Shown: positions 55,943-63,373 of the stretch, piece after piece
How the letters are laid out: the number at the start of each line of letters is the position of its first letter
How positions within the stretch are numbered: the first letter of the stretch is position 1
Assembly: GCA_003235365.1 (NCBI GenBank)
Contig: QJWJ01000516.1
Location: forward strand, 1-64,000
Reading direction: 5' to 3'
Source: Deltaproteobacteria bacterium
Lineage (GTDB): Bacteria > Myxococcota_A > Polyangia > Polyangiales > Polyangiaceae
DNA: 64,000 nt
Notes under the pieces: model-generated
What the model saw: the letters and a program-made list of their open reading frames with translations, nothing else
The model's database searches: none
Told to the model about the DNA's origin: nothing
Program-made: the position numbers and the translations under genes

Positions 55943-56193
55943 TCGCGCGCGTGCAGAGCCTGAGGGTCGCCGCCGTGTTGGCGCTCGCTGCACTGGGACT
56001 GATGATCGCGGCAACGCTCGTGCCGCGCCCCTTGCCGGTGATCCTCGCCATGAGCGTGGGACAGGGGCTCGGTGTCGTCGCGTTCCTGCTCTACCTCGAC
56101 GCCGTCCTTGCGGAAATGCGCCGTCTGAGAACCTTGGATTCACGGCCCCCAAACACAGACGACCCCAGCCGCGCGGCGAACCGAGATCAGTAG
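55939..56193 (+). CDS. Small two-helix membrane protein co-encoded with the NapC-like gene
   Basis: 84 residues from ATG 55939, overlapping the NapC-like stop (ATGA). Two hydrophobic segments are visible (AAVLALAALGLMIAATLVP and VILAMSVGQGLGVVAFLLYLDAVL), followed by a charged tail. No heme motif or Cys. Such small proteins next to NapC-like genes could be assembly or anchoring subunits; the function is unknown. Confidence 0.75.
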   Translation: MIARVQSLRVAAVLALAALGLMIAATLVPRPLPVILAMSVGQGLGVVAFLLYLDAVLAEMRRLRTLDSRPPNTDDPSRAANRDQ

Positions 56194-56265
56194 ACCCCGA
56201 AGCACGAGCTTCGATGAAGAGGGTCACGCCGCGGGCAAACGGGGTCGACCGCGACCGGAAATCCG

Positions 56266-56490
56266 TCAGGAGCGCTCTGATGTCTGATCCTGAGGAGGCC
56301 TGTCGTCTTTTTCCAACATTGCGAAGCTGACCGCAGCTCCCAACACGGGTACCAGCCAGATGAAACGCAGCTGCGCGCGCTTCTCGGAAGCCTCGTACAG
56401 GGACGAGCGGCGCACCTGCAGGGTCACCCACACCTGGAACGCGAACGCTCCAATCAACGCGAACACCGCCAGGAAGTCACCTTTGCTCAT
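56266..56490 (-). CDS. Small membrane protein, paralogue of the one at 59160
   Basis: 74 residues from ATG 56490 (Met at 56502 and 56526 also in frame). One helix (FLAVFALIGAFAFQVWVTLQV) is followed by RRSSLYEASEKRAQLRFIW and a second helix (WLVPVLGAAVSFAMLE), then a charged tail. The pattern FQxWVT..VxRSxLY..SEKxAQxRxIWLVPxLGA is shared with the protein encoded at 59160-59387. Resembles PLDc_N-type membrane segments. Role unknown. Confidence 0.72.
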   Translation of the reverse strand: MSKGDFLAVFALIGAFAFQVWVTLQVRRSSLYEASEKRAQLRFIWLVPVLGAAVSFAMLEKDDRPPQDQTSERS

Positions 56491-56907
56491 GGCGCCCAGC
56501 ATGGTGCGGCGCGCCGAGGACTGCAAGGCCCACTCCTAGCCGACCGAACCGCTCGCAGCGACCGGGCTCCCGCCGCTGCCACGGCGTAGACGGAGCGTCT
56601 GGCAAATGACCGAAGCTGAACGGATCGAACCGCAATGGATCGGTCCCGCCGCAGGGGCGCAGCTGGGACGGCGCGGCCCCGAGCAACCGCCACAGCGAAG
56701 CATTCTTCCCCAGCCCCAGCACACCGGGTCGGCGCACCGGGGACGATTTGCCCTCCGCGACGTGCCAAGGTAAATGGATGCGCGGAGGACCTGCGCGTCG
56801 CTGCCTACCGAGTCCGAGTCGCTCGATGCAACACGAACGTCGGTGGCACACTCGCGCGAGTCCGAAACGAGTCGCCCCGCACGCCCAACACTTACTTGGA
56901 GGACCCC
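56491..56907. other. Intergenic region upstream of DUF2330 gene
   Basis: About 420 bases between divergent genes. The DUF2330 frame is open through part of it, but the sequence before 56908 is not protein-like. A GGAGG site lies at the right end. No repeat or RNA gene was recognised. Confidence 0.45.
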
Positions 56908-58914
56908 ATGGCCGCGAAACTGATCAACCGACGAACGAGATTCTTGCTGCCCGCACTCGTGGGTGCCCTGGGCAGCTCGCTTGGTGTCATCGACGACGCG
57001 GCGGCCTGTGGCGGCCTGTTCTGCAATGCCGCGCAACCCGTCAACCAGGCCGCAGAACGCATCATCTTCGCCAAAAACTCGGACGGCACCGTCAGCGCCG
57101 TGATTGAGATCATGTACGAAGGGCCTTCCGAACAGTTCGCCTGGGTGCTCCCCGTTCCCCCAGGGATGACCGACGTGAAGGTCGCCTCGAGCATCTCCCT
57201 CGATCGGATCGAGGCGCAGAGCAACCCACTGTATCGGCTCAACGTCACGACCGATCCCGCCTGCTTCGACGACGTTGCTCAAGACAGTCTCGGCGGCATT
57301 CCGGGCAGCGTTTCCGCGCCAGAACCGGCTCCGGAGGACAGCGGAGTGTCGGTCGTTGCATCCGGAGCCGTGGGGCCGTACGTCTACGAGCAAATCGAAG
57401 TCGACGAGGGCCTCGACGACGAGGCCGAAGTGGCCGTCAACTGGCTGCAAATGAACGGCTACGACGTCGGCGAGCTAGGCCCCGATCGACTGCGCCCCTA
57501 CCTGCAGCAGAAGATGAACCTGCTCGCTTTCAAGCTGAACAAGAACAGCAACACGGGCTCGATCCGCCCGATTCACCTTCGCTACGAGAGCTCGCAACCA
57601 TTCATCCCGATCCGCCCGACTGCAGTGGCCGCCAACCCCAACATGGGCATCAAAGTGTGGGTACTGGGTGACTCTCGCGCGATCCCCCAAAACTACCGGC
57701 ACTTGGAGCTCAACGAAGCGCGGATCGATTGGTTCAATCCGGGAACGACGTACAACGACGTCGTGATCGCCGCAGCCGACGAGGCAGGTGGGCAAGGGTT
57801 CGTCACCGAGCAATCGGCGCCGGCAGGTGGCTTTGGCGAAAGCGCCTACGCCACTTGGGAGCAAAACCAGTGGGAAAACCTGCGCGTCGGTGTGTTTCAA
57901 ACGCTCCAACAGTTCTTCGAGACGGCAGTGGATACCTTTGGCTCGTACGACGGCTTCATCGACGTCATCAGCGACCCGATGACGACGCCCCTGCGCGACG
58001 GGGCCACGGCGACGCAGTTCGTCGCATGCGTGGATTGCTATTTTCAACAGGACGTGGCGGTCGCCAACGAGGCCTTCCCGACGACTCCGTTCGATCCGCA
58101 GACGGACCCCTTGCTGGAAATCGACGTCAAAAAGTTCCTGGACGAGATGGATCGATTGGTGATTTCGCCCCTGGCCGACGTGCGCCAGCTCTTCGACGAC
58201 AACGCGACGGTCACCCGCTTCTACACGACCATGTCGGCGGACGAGATGACCGAAGACCCAGCGTTCGACTTCAACCCAGAACTGCCTGACGTCTCGAACG
58301 TCCACGTGGCGACGCAGGTATTTCAGTGCGACGCCGACACCGAGTGGCGCGTCGAACTCGAGCAGGGGTTGATCATCAACGGCAACGGTCGTACCTGGCC
58401 AGTTACCGAAGAGAGCGACATGCCGTTCAACTTGCGCATTCTACAACTGTCGACGAAAGGCGACGGCGATGTCGTGTCGAACAACGCAACGACGGTCGGA
58501 AGCATGTTGATCGACTTGGGTATCGGTAGCACGACCGACGCGCTGAACACGGATCCGCCCAGCCCCCCGCACACGGACGGTGGCGTCACGACCGAACCTG
58601 GCGGAGATGCAGGCACGAGCAGCGCGACCGACGACACAACTGACGAAGCAACCGACGACGCAACCGACGGCCCGCCAAGTTCTGAAGACGACGTCTCGAG
58701 CGACGACACGTCGAGCGACGACGGCTCGCTCGGTGACGCTGGCGCGGAGCCGATCAACCCGTCGAGCCGCAGCAGCTCCGACGGTGGCACGGACGTGACG
58801 AAGGCCGACGACGACGGCTGCGGCTGTGCCATACCGGGTCGCGAGCGCCCCTTCAACGGGTGGCTCTCGTTGCCACTTCTTGGGCTGCTATTGGTCGCAC
58901 GTCGACGACGTTGA
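56908..58914 (+). CDS. DUF2330 protein with MYXO-CTERM-like C-terminus
   Basis: 668 residues from ATG 56908, which has GGAGG just upstream. A signal peptide (about residues 1-30, ending AAACGGLFC) is followed by the DUF2330 family start (CNAAQPVNQAAERIIFAKNSDGTVSAVIEIMYEGP, AWVLPVPPG). Family function is unknown; members are exported. Residues about 545-635 are an Asp/Thr/Ser-rich linker. The end (DDGCGCAIPG...WLSLPLLGLLLVARRRR) has Cys, hydrophobic helix and Arg cluster, the MYXO-CTERM pattern for surface sorting, as in the LPMO-like protein at 18155. Single gene flanked by the two small paralogous membrane proteins. Confidence 0.92.
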   Translation: MAAKLINRRTRFLLPALVGALGSSLGVIDDAAACGGLFCNAAQPVNQAAERIIFAKNSDGTVSAVIEIMYEGPSEQFAWVLPVPPGMTDVKVASSISLDRIEAQSNPLYRLNVTTDPACFDDVAQDSLGGIPGSVSAPEPAPEDSGVSVVASGAVGPYVYEQIEVDEGLDDEAEVAVNWLQMNGYDVGELGPDRLRPYLQQKMNLLAFKLNKNSNTGSIRPIHLRYESSQPFIPIRPTAVAANPNMGIKVWVLGDSRAIPQNYRHLELNEARIDWFNPGTTYNDVVIAAADEAGGQGFVTEQSAPAGGFGESAYATWEQNQWENLRVGVFQTLQQFFETAVDTFGSYDGFIDVISDPMTTPLRDGATATQFVACVDCYFQQDVAVANEAFPTTPFDPQTDPLLEIDVKKFLDEMDRLVISPLADVRQLFDDNATVTRFYTTMSADEMTEDPAFDFNPELPDVSNVHVATQVFQCDADTEWRVELEQGLIINGNGRTWPVTEESDMPFNLRILQLSTKGDGDVVSNNATTVGSMLIDLGIGSTTDALNTDPPSPPHTDGGVTTEPGGDAGTSSATDDTTDEATDDATDGPPSSEDDVSSDDTSSDDGSLGDAGAEPINPSSRSSSDGGTDVTKADDDGCGCAIPGRERPFNGWLSLPLLGLLLVARRRR

Positions 58915-59159
58915 CGGGGCGCGGCCAAGCGCGACGCGACCCGCGCGCAGCGTTTCACCCCGGGTGCGGCCTGAGCGTCGAGGCGTGGGTCTGGGCGCCG
59001 GCACGACGGCGAGACGATGTCGCATCGGCCTGTGCGCGAATCCCAGCTGGGAGGATTCCACCCGCACTGGGGACGGCGCGGTGATCGCCGATGATGGCCT
59101 TCGTCGATTTCTGCTCGTTGTGCCCTTGCCAAACCCGAATCGCGACACAGGGTGCGGCG

Positions 59160-59387
59160 ATGTTCGACGTTCACACCGCAATCGAAGGAGCCCTGGCTCT
59201 CGTCGTGCTCTTTCAGATGTGGGTGACCTGGCGCGTCCTGCGCTCTCGCCTGTACAAGCCGTCGGAAAAGTGCGCGCAATTTCGCCTGATATGGTTGGTT
59301 CCGCTGCTGGGCGCTTCGCTGTCCCTCGCGATGCTGGCCAGCGACGGCGACCACCCGCCACGGGACGGCTCGTCGACGTCCTCGTGA
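59160..59387 (+). CDS. Small membrane protein, paralogue of the one at 56266
   Basis: 75 residues from ATG 59160; the frame is open from 59091, but the earlier part lacks similarity to the paralogue. Two helices (AIEGALALVVLFQMWVTWRVL; LIWLVPLLGASLSLAMLAS) separated by SRLYKPSEKCAQFR. It matches the protein at 56266-56490 along most of its length. The pair flanks the DUF2330 gene, one on each side. Function unknown. Confidence 0.75.
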   Translation: MFDVHTAIEGALALVVLFQMWVTWRVLRSRLYKPSEKCAQFRLIWLVPLLGASLSLAMLASDGDHPPRDGSSTSS

Positions 59388-59443
59388 ACGTCGAATCGCA
59401 CCTACGCTGAGCTGTCCCAGCACCGCACAGCGTCCAGCGATCC

Positions 59444-60487
59444 ATGAGGCCGGATCCTACCGAGCACCGCGCCATGGCAGAGGGTGGCAAAGCGCTGGGC
59501 CTCCGCTCGCGCACGTTACCGCTTCGAGTGCTGAGCGATGCCTGGCCACCAACGCTACCCACCTGCGAACGCGTCTCGCTCGACAGCTGCGGGAACTCGG
59601 GTCAGCCGAGCCAAGCGTGGCTCGCGACGCTGGTCGCGATCGACGAGATTGCCCACTGCCGCGACGAGAACACACTGCTGCGTCGTTCCGTCGAGCTCCT
59701 GCGCTCGAACGTGGGCCTGGAGCGCGCAGCACTCTTTCTACTCGACGAGGCCGAGCAGCGCCTATTCGGGACTTGGGGTACGAGCGCAAACGGTGAAACC
59801 ACCGATGAACGGCACATCGCGTTCGACTTGGGCACTTCGCACCGACAGGCGTTTGCAGAAGCTCGCCTCGGCGGCGCGTACTGGTCACGTTTTCGCGACG
59901 TCCCCCTGTTCGCTCAAACCGATGCGGGAACGATCGTAGTCGGTACGGGCGAAAACGTGATCATTCCCATCCCCGGGGCGACTCGACAGCTGGGCTTGCT
60001 CGCCTGCGACTGGGCGCTGAGTGCAGCGGCAGCGACCACCGACGCGCTGTTGCGAGCCACGGTGTTCACCCGAGTCCTGGCCCCACACCTCGAGAAGTTC
60101 GGGAGCCCCGCATCGGGCACGAATTGCCTGCCTCCACCCAGGCTGACGCGCGAGCAGACTCAGCTGACTGCCCGGACCGCGCAGCACCTCTACGCGGATC
60201 CGAATCTTGGCAGGGGCGAGTTGGCAAAACGCCTGGGGACCACGCCCGGCAAGCTGGGACGCTGTTTCAAAGCAGTATTCGGCGAGTCGATTCGGGACTA
60301 CCGAAACCGGCTACGCTTGGAGCGCTATCTGGCGCTCGTCGACCCGCAGGGTGGCAATCTACTGCAGGCAGCGTTGGACGCGGGATTCGGAAGCTACGCA
60401 CAGTTTCATCGAGTGTTTCGGCAACGCTTCACATGTTCACCCATCGAGTACCTCCGCGAACGAACCGAGGACGGCGCACCTTGTTGA
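59444..60487 (+). CDS. GAF-like/AraC-family transcriptional regulator
   Basis: 347 residues. The centre (about 60-220) resembles a GAF domain (ENTLLRRSVELLRSNVGLERAALFLLDEAEQRLFG; NVIIPIPGATRQLGLLACDW). The C-terminal 100 residues are an AraC/XylS DNA-binding domain with two helix-turn-helix motifs (LGRGELAKRLGTTPGKLGRCFKAVFGESIRDYRNRLRLE; LLQAALDAGFGSYAQFHRVFRQRFTCSPIEYLRER). ATG 59474 is an alternative start. Ligand and targets are unknown. Followed 50 bases later by palindrome copy 2. Confidence 0.9.
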   Translation: MRPDPTEHRAMAEGGKALGLRSRTLPLRVLSDAWPPTLPTCERVSLDSCGNSGQPSQAWLATLVAIDEIAHCRDENTLLRRSVELLRSNVGLERAALFLLDEAEQRLFGTWGTSANGETTDERHIAFDLGTSHRQAFAEARLGGAYWSRFRDVPLFAQTDAGTIVVGTGENVIIPIPGATRQLGLLACDWALSAAAATTDALLRATVFTRVLAPHLEKFGSPASGTNCLPPPRLTREQTQLTARTAQHLYADPNLGRGELAKRLGTTPGKLGRCFKAVFGESIRDYRNRLRLERYLALVDPQGGNLLQAALDAGFGSYAQFHRVFRQRFTCSPIEYLRERTEDGAPC

Positions 60488-61155
60488 CACGCGACCTATC
60501 CGCCTGAAGTGGGCGAGCACGTTCTCTGTTACGTCGAATGAGCGTTCGCGAATCGCGAACGCTCATTTGGCACGACTGCGGGAGATTCCAGCTGTCGTCA
60601 GGGGGGCCTCGGTCGTTGGGGGGCCCACAGCCGAACACCGGCGAAGCCGGGATCCAAGCGCGGGGCATGTAAACTTTCTGGCAGCAGCACTAGCCGGAAC
60701 GCGGTGAGTCATCAACGCGCCAGGGCGCGCACTTCTCGGGGCGAGCAAGACCGCCCCACAGCCACGTCGAGCCAAGCTGGGTCAGTTCTTCGACCCTGCC
60801 GTGCAAACACGGAACGCTGGCAGACGGTCGAGTCGAAGTCAGAACCAAACTGGAGCAGGTGAACACCGACGGGTACTGGTTAGCACCCAACGAAGCGGAC
60901 TTGTTGCGCGTCTGTTTCAGCATCGAAAGCTCACCATCGCGAGCCACCGGCAACCCACCGGGATGTCACGGGCATGCCTTGGCATGTTCCTCGCACCGTT
61001 TGGCCTCGTCGAGGGGCCGCCCTGGGGACTTCGGACAGAAGACTTACTGCGCGGCGGTGCAACGCCCTCCCACCTCCCCTCGTTGCACCGCTAGCGCACC
61101 TATTGCGAACACCCGACGCGCACAGCGGGCGATTCGCCCACTAGCGAACGCTCAT
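60488..61155. other. Intergenic region rich in palindromes
   Basis: About 670 bases between convergent regulator and kinase genes. Open frames here are not protein-like. It contains palindrome copy 2 (60538-60566), the inverted repeat GGGCGA-T-TCGCCC (61127-61139) and a half copy of the palindrome (61144-61157) touching the kinase stop codon. No T-run follows any of these hairpins. Confidence 0.6.
60538..60566. repeat. Dispersed 29-base palindrome, copy 2
   Basis: Identical over 29 bases to copy 1 at 24125-24153, with A-T in place of G-C as the next flanking pair. The block gggcgagcacg lies 16 bases upstream, and in copy 1 the same block lies 96 bases upstream, so copy 1 seems to carry about 80 extra bases. 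It lies 50 bases after the AraC-type gene and could also act as a transcript-end hairpin. Confidence 0.85.
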
Positions 61156-61157
61156 TT
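61144..61157. repeat. Half copy of the dispersed palindrome
   Basis: GCGAACGCTCATTT repeats the right arm of the 29-base palindrome. It overlaps the stop codon of the PfkB-type kinase gene, suggesting a truncated or decayed third copy. Confidence 0.6.
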
Positions 61158-62058
61158 AGAGCGTCGCGCCTCGATGGCGGACGACCCGAGCGGCGTACTC
61201 GTTGCAGCGACGCGCCAGAACGTCCAGGGGCTCGCCCTGCAGCAAGCCGTACACCAGGCTGGCGCAGAATGCATCGCCGGCTCCGATGGCGGTTGCATCG
61301 GGCTGCTGCGCGATGCTGCGCAGCGCGCCGTCCAGGACCATCGCTGGGCAGACGACCTTCGAGCGCTGATCGTACAGTTCGCAACCGCGCCCACCCAACG
61401 TGTACGCCACGACGGAGACGTCCATGTCTCGCAACATCCACTCAATCGGATCGTCTATCTGTAGGGTGGTTGCCAAACGCTGGTACTCGATTTCGTTGAG
61501 CTTGACGACGTCAGCTTGAGAAATGCAGATGCGAACGAGTTCGGGTTCAGCCCCAGCTCCGCGCAGATTCAAGTCACAAACACGAAGGCAGCCATGGGAC
61601 AGCAAATCCCATACGCGCCCCAACGTGCTCAAGGCGAGTGGATCGCGCTGGGCGAGCGTACCGTATACCAGAGCCCCACAACTCGGCAGCCGCTTCGCCA
61701 GCTCGTTGGTCAGCTCGACCTTCGCCCAGTCCATTCGAGCGAGCATCTCGTAGCTCGCTTCACCGTTCTTGAGTCGAACTCGAACTCGGGCGGTCGGGAG
61801 CTCGCGATCCATCTGGATGAACCCGCAGTCCACTCCCGCATGCTCGAGAAACTCGATCGCGCGGTATCCGTCCCGGTCGCTACCAACGCGGCTCACGAGT
61901 GCACTCCGTTGACCGAGGCGCGCCAGGTGAAAGGCGACGTTACTCGCACAGCCCCCAAGGCTGCGATCCTGCCCGGAGTCGTCGAACACGTCCCACACCA
62001 ACTCACCCCAGCTGATGACCAGGTGCTGTTCGCTCGAACTCGGTGGCTCGGTGTTCAT
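61156..62058 (-). CDS. PfkB-family carbohydrate kinase
   Basis: 300 residues from ATG 62058, preceded by GGAAGGGG. The ribokinase/PfkB signatures are present: GGCASNVAFHLARLG near residue 35 and the C-terminal AIGAGDAFCASLVYGLL with the catalytic Asp of GAGD. Substrate strands include SALVSRVGSDRDGYRAIEFLEHAGVDCGFI. Likely phosphorylates a sugar such as fructose, or a nucleoside; the substrate cannot be fixed. The frame is open as far as 62850, through a dispersed repeat, but only the part after 62058 is protein-like. The stop codon overlaps a half copy of the 29-base palindrome. Confidence 0.92.
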   Translation of the reverse strand: MNTEPPSSSEQHLVISWGELVWDVFDDSGQDRSLGGCASNVAFHLARLGQRSALVSRVGSDRDGYRAIEFLEHAGVDCGFIQMDRELPTARVRVRLKNGEASYEMLARMDWAKVELTNELAKRLPSCGALVYGTLAQRDPLALSTLGRVWDLLSHGCLRVCDLNLRGAGAEPELVRICISQADVVKLNEIEYQRLATTLQIDDPIEWMLRDMDVSVVAYTLGGRGCELYDQRSKVVCPAMVLDGALRSIAQQPDATAIGAGDAFCASLVYGLLQGEPLDVLARRCNEYAARVVRHRGATL

Positions 62059-62557
62059 GAGTTGCCCCTTCCGATTCCGCCGTTCGGCAAGGATGTCCGA
62101 TCGGTAGCCTGAGTCAACCCGCGATCCTCGCCTTTGTGAACCAGCGAACCTCGTTGCGGGGCCTGACTCGACCCAAATCGTTCGTACGCGAGGGGCAACG
62201 AGAGGACGGTGGGCGGTGTTCCGTGGCGCATCGAGCAACTCATTCACGACGTGAGTACCTGCCGTTCCGGTTACCGAGCACCACACACGGACTGGCTGTT
62301 CCCTACATGAGGCCCAGTTTGGGGTCCGCGCGATTTCGACACGCCACGACCGCGCCCACTGCTGTGCCCGCAAGAGCACGACCAGCCTGCCAGAGCGCGG
62401 AATTGCCGCGAAAAATCGCCCCAGCGGGGGTGAGGGCGTTTTTCGGGGCCACCGTCGGCTCCCTTTGCGCGCAGCTCGGCGCTCGAGGTGTTTGATTTGT
62501 CGCAGCAACCAATCTGATTGCTGCGCTAGGCGGATGCCCGAGACGGCTGTATCGTCC
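62059..62557. other. Intergenic region with dispersed repeat copy B
   Basis: About 500 bases between the divergent kinase and GAF genes. More than a quarter is the dispersed hairpin repeat (62370-62510). The rest shows no RNA gene or clear promoter. Confidence 0.55.
62370..62510 (-). repeat. Dispersed hairpin-containing repeat, copy B
   Basis: Inverted relative to copy A (52911-53046). The hairpin is better here: ccgcgaaaaatcgcccc pairs with gagggcgtttttcgggg around a G-rich loop. The flanking block ttgatttgtcgcagc matches gcgacaaatcaa in copy A when reversed. No open frame or terminal target-site duplication is evident, so it is a non-coding element. Confidence 0.8.
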
Positions 62558-63367
62558 ATGACGATCATGGGCAGGCGGACACGCGACTTCTTCGAGGAGG
62601 CGGATCGGTTGGGCGGACTCGTAGCTCGAATGCGACTCGCGTCGCTCGCGCAAGTCACGTCGACGGAGGCAGCTGCAGCCGACGACAACTCTCCAGTCGT
62701 GGAGCGCCTGCTCAAGGCGATGCCGACGCTACTCAAAGAGTTCGCCGGGTCCGGCAAGCCGTCATCACCATCGGGCCCGGCACCAGCGTCGGCGCGAACC
62801 TCACCAGGGGTCGTGGCGGCGGGTCCCCGAGGCGACGAAACCACGCGCACCCTCCGCGCCTACCTCACGACTATGGTCGACCTGATTTCACAGCGCGATC
62901 TCGTCATCGACGACCTGACGTCGACTCTTCGACGCATCACCGAAGCGGCCAGCTCGGTGCTCGAGGTGCAGCGGGCTAGCGTGTGGTTCCTCAACCACCC
63001 CGGAGATCGCATCGAATGCGGTGACCTGTACGAGGCATCGAGCGGCGCGCACAGCTCAGGCGTGGAACTGCTCGAAAGAGACTTCGCCCCCTACTTCGTC
63101 GCATTGCGCCGCGAGCGAACAATCGCCGCAAATGACGCACACAAAGACCCGCGAACCAGCTGCTTCTCGGAGTCCTACCTCGCGCCGTTGGGGATCAAGT
63201 CGATGCTCGACGTTCCGATCTGGGTGGGCGGAAAGATGGTGGGTGTGATTTGCTGTGAACACGTCGGGAGCAGCCGCACGTGGAACGCGGACGAAGAAAC
63301 GTTTGCCTACCTGTTGTCGAATTTCGTCGCGCTGGCATTGGAACGAAAGAAGCTCGAGAACGGCTGA
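62558..63367 (+). CDS. GAF-domain protein
   Basis: 269 residues from ATG 62558 (ATG 62567 also possible). Residues 1-100 are helical and Pro/Ala-rich. A helical signalling linker (LTTMVDLISQRDLVIDDLTSTLRRITEAAS) leads into a GAF domain (about 115-265) with VLEVQRASVWFLN, GIKSMLDVPIWVGGKMVGVICCEHVG and FAYLLSNFVALALE. There is no output domain. GAF domains bind cyclic nucleotides or other small ligands, so it may be a partner of a kinase or cyclase. The upstream frame crosses the dispersed repeat and is rejected. Confidence 0.88.
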   Translation: MTIMGRRTRDFFEEADRLGGLVARMRLASLAQVTSTEAAAADDNSPVVERLLKAMPTLLKEFAGSGKPSSPSGPAPASARTSPGVVAAGPRGDETTRTLRAYLTTMVDLISQRDLVIDDLTSTLRRITEAASSVLEVQRASVWFLNHPGDRIECGDLYEASSGAHSSGVELLERDFAPYFVALRRERTIAANDAHKDPRTSCFSESYLAPLGIKSMLDVPIWVGGKMVGVICCEHVGSSRTWNADEETFAYLLSNFVALALERKKLENG

Positions 63368-63373
63368 GCGGGG

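Noticed and set aside
61127-61139. GGGCGA-T-TCGCCC hairpin as a terminator of the kinase gene
   Set aside because: The position, 17 bases after the stop, fits, but the stem is short and no T-run follows in the direction of transcription.
61156-62850. 564-residue reading of the PfkB gene
   Set aside because: The N-terminal 264 residues come from intergenic DNA including the dispersed repeat and antisense of the GAF gene; a good ribosome site supports the start at 62058.
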